From contig FN649737.1 in assembly GCA_000310025.1 (NCBI GenBank), positions 3,523,851 through 3,587,850 of the forward strand: 64,000 nucleotides of DNA. The letters are read 5' to 3'. The notes below the pieces were generated by a model that searched no databases, was not told the DNA's origin, and was given only the letters and a program-made list of their open reading frames with translations. A program made the translations under genes and the position numbers. Of this stretch, positions 23,089 to 46,924 are shown piece by piece; position 1 is the first letter of the stretch; every line of letters begins with the position of its first letter. The stretch is from Ectocarpus siliculosus (Eukaryota > Sar > Phaeophyceae > Ectocarpales > Ectocarpaceae).

Positions 23089-23740
23089 GTTGCAGGCAGG
23101 TTTGCTTCCACAACCCGGAACCCAACCCACTCTTCTTGTATTTCGGCCTATAAGACTCCAATCGACGCAAGCACCGGTAGGAGAGTGCGTGGAAGATGCC
23201 GTGACAGCACAACTCCACTCTCCTACGACATCTATGTACAGTAGTACTGCTGTCGTTTTAGCACCATGTGGAAGATCTCCGAGGGGTCCTCCTGCTGCGC
23301 GGTAACGACAACATGGCGAGAGCTCTACGTGTACCTGTCGTCGACATATATATATATATATGTTGCAGCCGCGCGACACACGAACGGATGTTTGCATCGC
23401 ACTGTACTATGGTTTGCCGTGGCAGGAAGTATCCCATCCAGTTAGGTCGTTGCGGTATTACGCGGACGTCGTTCGGCGTCTAGTCCATACTGCTGTTGCA
23501 AAAAAAGCACAGCAGCAGCAGTAATCGAGCTATGCATGCAATTTTTTGCTCTGTCTGGTTCACTTTTATTTTGCCTGCACAACCCGAAAATCCCACTGCT
23601 GTATCTCGACCTACAAGACTCCAATCAACAAACCAGCACTGGCAGAAGTGCGTGGAAGATGCTGTGACAGCACAACTGAGTCGACACTCGTACGACTTCC
23701 TTCCATGTACAGTCGGCGTCTGGTCCATACTGCTGTAGAA
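23089..23740. repeat. Diverged tandem duplicate pair
   Basis: About 23089-23225 matches about 23565-23690, including the shared CCTATAAGACTCCAATC / CCTACAAGACTCCAATC and GTGCGTGGAAGATGC segments. The spacing is about 470 bp. A second small pair lies at 24003-24060 and 24187-24245 (CCCCTGTCGCGAGCTC). Some frames are conserved between the copies, but none forms a gene I can support. Confidence 0.6.
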
Positions 23741-23899
23741 ATACAAAAATCGAGCCTATACATGTATATATATATTTTTTTTTTTTTTCATACTAAAATC
23801 AAGAAATGTATCACGTCACGACGACCATCCTGTGAGTATAGACTTAACTACAATTAATTATGTCGGAGGCCTGAGACGCAAGAGTTCAACCATTGTTGC

Positions 23900-25100
23900 A
23901 CTCTAAAAGCAAGACGTTTTTTTCGGTGCATCAGCTCGCGGTCGCCTTGAGACTTTCTTTTCGCCGGCTGTTGCCCGCTGCAGCGGGCCAGTCTCTGGAT
24001 CGCATCGCCCCTGTCGCGAGCTCGAAACTCCAAAGGCGAGCAGAGTTACAGGACGGTGAATGCACGCAACCACTTTTTCAGTCATTTAGCTAGACGTTGC
24101 GGTGCGGTAAATCGGTTTTAATTGTTTTTACATGGGGTTCAAACAATTTTTTCGGCCGTCTTCGCCGACGTGGGCGTGCCACTCTCACGATCACAGCGCC
24201 CCTGTCGCGAGCTCTAGACTCCAAGGGCGAGCCAAGTTACAGCACCGTGAAGTACGGGTAAATATCGTGCATCCGGGCGCGTCTACGCACGGGACTTCAA
24301 GGGACTGTGATCTCAAAAGAATCACGAAGCTCATTGGACGAGATTTCGGAGAACGTCAACTCATAAATCATGACACATACTTTAAGTACAAGCATACATG
24401 CAGTACCTAGCACAGACTTTTTTTTGCCGCATGGTCTCATCTGTAGATAGATATCGACAGACTGTCCGTACTATCTATTATTATGTGGTATGCGTTGTAG
24501 GTACATACAGTAGCATCCGTCGCCTTTATACGTAAGCAACGCGAACTGGAGTATGTGCATCGCGTATTGTCACCGCGCGCATGGTTACGTACTACGTATA
24601 TGCCACACACCTCCAAGATGCACATATTCTACAGCTGTAAGTAAGGAAGATTGGACAAATAAATGTAGATTGATTGTTGTTGTTGTGGTATGCCACAACT
24701 AACTTTAGACTTCGATTGCTTTGTTTTGAGCTTGAACATGCACGCACGTAAATCTCACGGCAACATCAATGGCTGCAAGTGCTGCAAGGTTGGGGGCATA
24801 TGACTTCGGAAATACTGTGAACACTGCTGTTGTTGTTGTATTGAAGGTGCTGCTGCTGTAGACTGCATGTACAGTTAAACAAGAGAGATGAACTTTTCGT
24901 GATACCACACCGTTTCATGAAATAATTGCTGGAAGTTAGTCAAAAGTTAGAATATTTGCTGGAAGTTTGTCAGAGTTTGTCTGTACAGAGTGAATGAAAG
25001 AGTGCACATTTCGTTGAATGTTCCGAATTTCCTCTCCAAGTTAGTCAGAATTTAGTCTGTAAAGCGTGAAAACGTGCTCCAGCCCCACCGGCCGCACCCG
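23900..25100. other. Region without a supported gene
   Basis: Apart from the small duplicate pair at 24003/24187 I see only short frames and TTG/GTT-rich stretches (24675-24690, 24826-24840). Confidence 0.4.
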
Positions 25101-25163
25101 GTCACTTTCATTTTCGACATCCTCCCCTCTCATCCCCGCATCGACCTTCAGCTGCAACACAAC

Positions 25164-26407
25164 ATGAACGCCCTCTCCCGTAGCTCCCCAGCAAAGCGTA
25201 AGTCCACCCGGTCAGAGAGTCGTAGTGGAGAGTCCCGCCGCCCTGTACAAAAGGCCGACACCAACTAACTGTGGCTGGCCTTGCCCCGGGCCCGACTGCG
25301 ACGACGGCGGTCACCTCAAGCTCATTAACAAGCGCGACGGTAAAGGCAAGTTTGCCCCTTGCGACCTTAACAACAACCGCGACGAGGACAGTTGTAACGT
25401 ATCCTGCACCATCCTCACCCGGTCGACAACGTACCCCAAGCCGTGCCAGCTCTGCCTCGCCCCGGTGGGAGGTACTCCTTCGCTCGGGATCCCAACCGAA
25501 CAGGTCAACAGCCGCGGCTACAAAGGTAAAAGAATTTTTTCTCTTTAATATATCAAGTAAATATCCGCCTGATATGTGCCCGAATGTTGTTCAGGTGTTG
25601 AATGAAGCCCTGACATGAAACTGCATCGTAACCGCAACTGTTGTAAATCTCTCCACAACAATGCCCTTTTCGCTTGCTGTTGTTGTCAGAGTGGAATAAT
25701 ATCCACGCGGTGTGGCGTCTTTGCGCTGGTGCCAAGTCTTCGGACGGCAAGAAGTTCAAGCACGTCACCGTCGCCCCCACCAGCCTTATCGGGGTAAATC
25801 ATGTGTCCACCCGTTTACATCGGAACGTGATTGTTGTAGTGAACAGTCGTGTGTGTGCGTAGTTACCTAGATATGGGTGCGCGGATGCATCCGACTGTTG
25901 CTGTAAATTAGTTTCCCATATGTCACAAAAAGTACACCGTGTTCACCGGTCGACGTCATGAAAAAATTAACATTTTTTAGTGTAGGAAAACCATGTGACA
26001 TTTATTCCTTACATTTTCCCCTGTCAGTACACCGAGTTCAACCGTCGACGTCATAAAATAAAACATCATTTCTTTATGTAGTAAAACTATGTGAAATTTA
26101 CTCCTTATATTTTTCCCTGTCACCCATCCGATATCCACTGCAAAGGTGCACTGCGTGTGTTCCGACGTAGCGACTAACGAGGAAGACCTGGCCGACGGGT
26201 GCACGGGCGAGATCGTCGAGGACGACCTGATCATCAAGGATTGAGACTTCCCGCCGCTGCACTACCAGTGCGCCCGCCGCCTGTGGGACCAGACCATCAA
26301 CGAGATCCTCAACAAGACCGACGAGCACCGCGACCTGGGAACTACCCACGACAAGGAGTCTTACCAGCCCTCTGCCACCGTCCCGGCCGCCCTCGCCGAC
26401 CTCTACA
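25164..26407 (+). pseudogene. Cys-rich three-exon gene with two disabling lesions
   Basis: Exons 25164-25525, 25690-25793 and 26146-26407 join with matching phases (G|AG, then phase 0) at good GT-AG borders and read as one protein. It starts MNALSRSSPAKRKS, followed by a Cys-rich segment (CGWPCPGPDCDD ... CDLNNNRDEDSCNVSC ... CQLC). The end is acidic and charged. Two lesions break it. AACT is duplicated near 25265-25272, which shifts the frame and brings in a TAA. An in-frame TGA lies at 26242-26244 in an otherwise open exon. It ends at a donor-like CTACA|GTAAGA, and the next sequence is Helitron-derived, so the 3' part is probably lost. The Cys spacing suggests zinc binding; the family was not recognised. 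Sequencing error is an alternative for either lesion. Confidence 0.6.
25930..26120 (+). repeat. About 97-bp direct duplication in pseudogene intron 2
   Basis: AGTACACCGTGTTCACCGGT and AGTACACCGAGTTCAACCGT each start one copy. Both copies run through GTCGACGTCAT, a T-rich middle and CCTGTCA. Copies are about 85% alike by eye. Confidence 0.8.
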
Positions 26408-26571
26408 GTAAGACGCGTGTTTCCATTTCAGAAAAAGTAAACGTCTCAAGTTATTCAAGGCACATTGTTGTCACCTTCAACCGGCTTTCGCCAACTATCA
26501 ATTGAGTAAAGATATCACCCCATGTCTGACAATCATCGATGTCGGCCGACCAATTCATCGGGTAACTCGTT

Positions 26572-27390
26572 CTGCAGCCGCATCTCAAATATCGCCAAAC
26601 ACGATCACATACTGCACGTCACAATCCACACCAAAGTTCTACACCCAGCCAGAGTAACACTCCCTCAAGGAACGTACAAACAATTCCAACTCGACAACCA
26701 CCTTCAGCTCGTCGAAATACCCAACGAAGATCGCTCACCCAACCACGAACGACGCCTGAAACTCGAACACCACAAACCTGTCCGGATAACGCGCAACACG
26801 CAGAACTAGCAAGATCTCGCAGACGAAGACGTGCTGAAATACTAACGGAACGTCGACGTCGTAATGCAAACAATAACACACCACACGACTCAGACCCTGA
26901 ACTCGATATGATACGTCAACATTTTAGCCAAATGAGGAATCGAGCACCAAGGTTACCGGCACCCAGTCTAGACAGCCTTCGCGGTGATGCTAATAACCAA
27001 ATCCGCCTTGGAGTGCAATACATTGACTCGCAATCATTCGACTTCCCCTCGGCACCTTTCGAGCTAAAACACACGGATTTGGATGATCCACAAATTATCA
27101 CATGTTCTCACTGCAATGCTCAACTTTGGAAAGAAGAAAAGGGATTAAACTGTTGTAACAAAGGCAAGTCGTGTATCCATCTTCTCAAATCTATCCCCCA
27201 CCATCTTATGGCGCTGTTCGAAACTACTAAATTAATTTCTGCTCAAAGAAGGTACAACGGGCTTTTCGGATTTACTGCATTAGGCGCAGGCGGTATTCAA
27301 AAAAAGACATGGACTGAACCGCCAGCCCCTTCAATGCTCACCTTGCATGGACGTGCTTACCACCGCATATTTGACCTCCAACAACATTAG
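26572..27390 (+). pseudogene. Helitron-like transposase, N-terminal fragment
   Basis: The plus-strand frame is open from 26572 (after a TAA at 26569) to a TAG at 27388-27390; its first ATG is at 26908. It begins with an Arg/Gln-rich region containing SRRRRRAEILTERRRRNAN. It then shows the cysteine segment CSHCNAQLWKEE ... CCNKGKSC, then RRYNGLFGFTALGAGG and finally LHGRAYHRIFDL. This order is the N-terminal part of Helitron-like replication initiator/helicase proteins, just before and into the Helitron_like_N domain. The Rep HUH motif and the helicase are absent and the frame stops directly after YHRI. The region is more A/T-rich than its neighbours. I read it as a truncated, inactive rolling-circle element. 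Confidence 0.78.
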
Positions 27391-27399
27391 GAGAACTAT

Positions 27400-30300
27400 T
27401 CTGTGTCGAAGAAATCATCGCAGCTAAACGAAATTTTGATGATCAGATAAACATCCACTTTAATGCCTCCACATTTCCTCCTCCCCAACAACCTCTTTCT
27501 TCTGCTTTAAATTTACGTTATACGGTATCATCTAGCTAGGCATTATGACACGTACACGCTCTTACATCCATCTCCCCAATAATTGCATTCTGCCGCCAGC
27601 GCAGGCACCCTACCGCCTGCACCATCACCGACATCATCACGACCATCACCTTCGCGCTTCAACATTAAGAAGCTCGAGACCTGCGCACAAGGCTGCAGAC
27701 GAAACCATACCTTCCGCAGTGGCAATCGGCAATAACCACCAGGCAGGGCAGTAAGGGGCAACGATGACCCGAGGCGGGAGGCGTCAACTCTTTCACCGTC
27801 AACTAGCGTCCACTTTGTCTGAATGTTGTAGGTGTTCGACTCCTTTCACAATGTGAGGGGTACCGCATATCGGCGTCATTAGAGGGGGCCATTAGAGAAG
27901 GGCGCGACATTAGAGCGGATCGACACTGAAGAAGGTAGAATATGAGAGCTAGGCGGCAACACACCATCAACTACCGGCAATACCGTCGAACAATTGCAGT
28001 GTTCGTTCTTTCTTTGGCCCCTTTGGGGAGGATATTGGCCACCGCAAAGCCACCAGAGAACGTTGCCTGAGAGTGCGACTACGTTCTTACCAGCGCAAGA
28101 ATAGGGAGGCGACCGTCGCTTACATCTCCTTTTCGTCCGGACCGGGCGAAGCTAGACGAAAATTCACGTACACGCGACTTTTTTGGCTTCATGTTACTGT
28201 ACACCCGGAACGACACATTTCTCGAATACAACGCGAACATCTTCACACCGTTCATTCGGTCACCCTGCGGCTTCATGCCATTGGTATGCTGTGCACAGCC
28301 TTCACACCTTCCCTTTAAGCCTAGTACTGAGGACGAGGGCGCCTCTGCGCCCGAAGTCCGGAGCCCTTGTATATATAACATGATCCATAGGTGTACAAAT
28401 ACCAGAAGACATCTCCCCCGTAGTATTCGCTACATATCTACGGGCCAACGACAAAAACGTCGGGGAGAAACCCTCCGTTACGGCCTCGACTACCTGTGTA
28501 GTTCAGTGTTATACTTTTTTTATTACTGTTGTTGGCTAAAACAGGCTAATAGTCTAATGCACAACAGTTTCTACAAGCCGCTTTCCCTCCACCCACCGAA
28601 AATACTTCAGCATTAGTACATCCCTTTCGATTGATGGTGGTGTGGTAATATCTCGAACGGGGATAATAGTCTTACCGTGTACTCCGTATGTTTTCTGTAA
28701 ACATCCGCATAGTAATACATAGTGTTGAACTTCCTCGAGTGAGTGTGGGTGTAGCTCGATTGGGGGGTGGGGGTCAAGACAATTTTCAGGACGACACCAA
28801 TACGACACAGAATCTCTTGCCAACTGTAGCGGGTTTTTTACAAGTAAAACTATGTATGTGTACTTCAGTACAAGACTACCATATGTACAAGACGATGGTA
28901 GGGGTTTTGAAGTAGTAGTACTGGTCTGGTGTGTTGGTGTGTGTGTGGTCGATGGGTTACGGTTAGGGGTCCGCTCGTTTACACTTGTTGTGTACTCCTT
29001 TCTGCCTCCTGTGTTGCGTGTGCCAACGAGCCACAAGGAAGGCTGCATTTGTATGAACAGTGTGCATTGCACAACCACCTGACCGGAGTGTACGCACGGA
29101 AATACTAAACGCCTTCGCTCCTAGTGTCGATACAGTGCAAAAAATCGTTCCGATCCCTGCTCGGCACCAAGCAAAGCCGCAACACGGTCACCTCGGCGAG
29201 GCTGCACGGTGGGGGGCTGCCCACGAAAACATAACTGACCGATAGGCATGTAGTAGTATGGGTATGGTCCAAACCGACCGATAGGCATGTACAGTATGGG
29301 TATGGTCTACAGTCTCCAGCAGTATAGGTACTGCTGTTGCTGTAGGTCTCGCGTGCCAGGGAGACCGTTGCCTTTCTTTGGAAGGGAGACCACGAGTTCT
29401 CCGCTTCCACCAATAAAATCAACCCGAAGAGTTCGTGAAAGACTTCACAGCCGCAACGAACGGAGCTTCACTGTCCAATTTAGGCGACGCGACCAATCAG
29501 CACCGCGAGAATACATGAATGCAAACATATGCATATGACGTCGTGGGATTAGTCTAGGCACGAAACTTTTTGTGCCAAAAAAAAAAAAAGGGGCCTCCTC
29601 GCTGCTTTCGTTCCCCCGCTCGTGAACGCGTTACAATCCAGCAAAGTGGAAACACATACAGGGTAGACACCTGCCAAGCGTGCCCCAAATGTCAGAGACA
29701 TGCCCGGTGACACAGTTGCGGCTGGAACTCATGCAACTAAGCTGGAAAAAACAAACATAGCCACCGACGAACACCATGCCAAAAGCAGACAAAACGAAGA
29801 ACCCACTAGATAGACTAGTCTACTGCTGTAGGGAGAACCTCGAGTCGACCGTTCCCTCCGGCAGCAGGAAAGGGATCCTATCCGTCAAACGCCCACGCCG
29901 TCATGCTGTCTTATGGCCGCACTCAGGGCTGTACAAAAGGAAATATTGGCACTCTGAAGCTCATCGATAGAGCCACGTGAGTGCATAGACTGGCGAGCAC
30001 CGTCGAGCACGCAACACCACATATTGGCATAAAGAAACAGGTTATTAGTTGTTAGTTGTTAAAAAACAGGTTCTACGAAGACCAAAGCATCGCCTCCGCT
30101 CCGTCCAAACGCTTCGACGTGTAGACGATATGACGGCCAAGCCGAAGCTTGTAACAAGTAACAAGCCAGGCGCTATTCCGATCGAAAACGCCATATTTAG
30201 TGAAGCCTTCTCTGTACAAGGGAACCCTCACCCAGTGCGGTTCTCTAACTTTTCGCCGCGGGAATATTATCGCGCACCGTTCATGTGCCGGGCGACATCG

Positions 30301-30480
30301 CCACCAAAGCTGTTGTCGGTGTCATTCTTCTGCCGACCTCGCTGAGGGGCCGGTCGATGTCATCACGCGCCGCTCGTCTGCCCAGGGACATCGCCGCCAA
30401 AGCGCCATCATTGCTGCCATGCTGCTGCCAACCTCGATGCTGCTCTGTAGCCGCCGCGTGAAACCCAGCAGTCCGCGCTC
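27400..30480. other. Region without a supported gene
   Basis: Frames at 28191-28616 plus (with RDFFGFMLLYTRN), 28554-29078 minus and 29776-29970 plus look partly protein-like but have no recognised domain or joinable exons. A-runs occur at 29579-29589. The reverse complement of the CTRR-type end expected of a Helitron was looked for; only an uncertain ATCTAGCTAG near 27530 was seen. Confidence 0.35.
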
Positions 30481-30483
30481 GTA

Positions 30484-30712
30484 CCGTAGGTTCCATGATG
30501 TAAGATATCATACCCCCTGGACCCGTTTTCAAAGCCTGAATACTCCTCGACAGCAGAGGATGCCAAAATCAAATGGCGCGTTTTGGAAACACTCTCGACG
30601 AGGTGGTTCTAACGCCGCCATTTTCGGCACCGTCACTGTTTCGTCCCGCCGAGTAATCGACCTCTGAAAATAGGTCCAGGGGGTGTAATATCTTACGTCA
30701 TGCAACCTACGG
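30484..30712. mobile_element. 229-bp MITE with 40-bp terminal inverted repeats
   Basis: Left end 30484-30523 and right end 30673-30712 are inverted copies with about four mismatches in 40. They start CCGTAGGTT and end CCCCCTGGACC. Related single ends occur at 45973-46012 and 51651-51685. The element ends 35 bp downstream of the CDPK stop codon, so it lies in that gene's 3' untranslated or termination region. No clear target-site duplication was found. Confidence 0.8.
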
Positions 30713-30747
30713 CAGTCCTCACCACCGCCACCACTACCGCTAGCATA

Positions 30748-45062
<14,315 letters not shown>

Positions 45063-45732
45063 GGCCAACAAGCAGAACGAGCCGGGGCGTGGAGAAGAGA
45101 GAGAAACGCTAGCTTCGGAGGGAGCCGAGGAGCGGAAGGGGACAGAAGAAGGAGCAAGCGGGGAGACCAGTACACATTCGGGGGCTCCACGACTCGGAAT
45201 TCACACACACCCTGGCCGAGCGCGTTTGAGATGTGTGATCTTCATTGTGTACCAGAGGAATAACCGCTCGAACGCAGGAACAACTACTACGAATGGAGGC
45301 GGCCACTCTCAAGATGAAGTATTCACAATGTTAGCGTACAAGGACTCTCCAGAGGATGTTGGGGGAGAGCCTTGGCTACACATTGATAGTAACTCTTTAG
45401 GACTAACCGATGTTGAACGTAGGAAGGCTAGGTTCTTCACGCGAGCAAGGCTAGGTTGCTCACCCACCCTAACCCTCACCCACGGCCAAAGCACGGCCTA
45501 GCGGCCGCGAACTCGGCGGCACGCGGCTGCGCCGCGTGCTTGGAATGCGGAACGGGGAGAGGGCGCTGGAGAGGAATCGGCCGCCAGAACCAACGCCGAA
45601 CAACGCCCGACCAATCAGAATGCGTTAGTCCTGAAGATCTACTATCAATGTGTCACTACTCATATGACGCCACCGGCGGATGGAACAACAATTTTTATTA
45701 AGAGAAAAGAGACGTCCATTCGTTCATTCGTT

Positions 45733-45769
<37 letters not shown>

Positions 45770-46924
45770 GTAATTCCGACGTTGTAAGGCCTCGTTTAAA
45801 ATATGAGAATTGTTTGTGTCCCAAAGTTGTCCACGCAATACATTTATTTCCTGTGGGTCTGCGTTTTGTCTACACAGACAGATAGATAGGTGCGCCTCAT
45901 GTCAGCGTGACACGGTGTCAAACTGCTGTATCAAGACTACGTCGTTAATAGTCTACTGCTGTACAGCGGGTACCGTAGGCGACATGACGTAAGATACCAC
46001 ACCTCCTCGACCGATTCTCAGAGCTCGATCGACTGCAGTAGTAGATACTCTGCAACGAAACAACGGCGGCGCCGAAAATGACGGCTTTGAATTTATTTCC
46101 GCAATATAGTACCATTTATTTGGCTCGGATTCCTCTTCGTGGAACAACACCAATACTGCTATATGTTGCTCACAGGAGGTTTGAAATTCGGTCCATCCAG
46201 GTGTGGTTACGACAACCTCTAGTTTTGGCCTTGGGGCTGAAGTTCTTAAGTTCGCGTGGGCTCACAAATGGTGGTGCTCACACGAGCTTATAGCTGCAGT
46301 TATTATGAGAAAGGGCGAGGACATTGCGTTTGTGCATTACGGGTGGGTGCTAGTGAAGAGTCGTCACATAGATAACATCGTAGTCAAGTGGAGCTTGGTA
46401 GGACCCGTCAACTACTTTGTTTGATCGTGTTGTACGGCGGTAGAACCCGATATTCTTGGTCGTAGAATGCATGCATATGCGTAGCTCTCAAAATATTACG
46501 TTTTGCAAGCACGGCGACAGAAGCAAAATGAAGCCGAGCATCGACGGCAAACCATTAACCATCCCGGAGAACCGCTGAAACACAAGCCTTTTCTAACCCT
46601 CCCGCAGGTCCAATCGTTTCCCGCGAAACGGACACCGCTCGCCGTCCACGGGGAAGGAACGCAGAAAACTTACGGCATACCGCTCGGCGATCGCCAGATT
46701 ATTTCCGTCGACGGTTATTGTCGCGTTGCTCTTCTTGTGCTAAGTGATACGCATGGCTCGTACAAAAGAGGAAATCTCCCTCTTCCCGCCACATCTCACG
46801 CTTGCTCATGAAACACGGCCCACAGGGGAAGTCCTCAGAGAAACACAATATCTCTTACGCATTAGAAATTCCGCTGTGATACCATTCACACCGCAAGGAC
46901 CGGAAGACAGTCTCCAGTCATGTT
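45063..46924. other. Intergenic region between the CDPK and the Tudor-like gene
   Basis: Holds the CDPK 5' flank, a (GCA)n microsatellite (45733-45768, 12 units) and a single MITE end (45973-46012). I see no further gene. The plus-strand frame across 44640-45263 is the shadow of CDPK exon 1. Confidence 0.6.

Noticed and set aside
22609-23397. Longest open frame of the left half, 262 codons on the minus strand
   Set aside because: It runs through a (CAA)n microsatellite read as poly-Cys and through T-rich tracts read as poly-Phe/Leu. It shows no domain and overlaps diverged duplicates. This is a low-complexity artefact.
28554-29078. 174-codon minus-strand frame
   Set aside because: No domain or start context, Thr/Pro-rich low-complexity middle, and no supporting exons.
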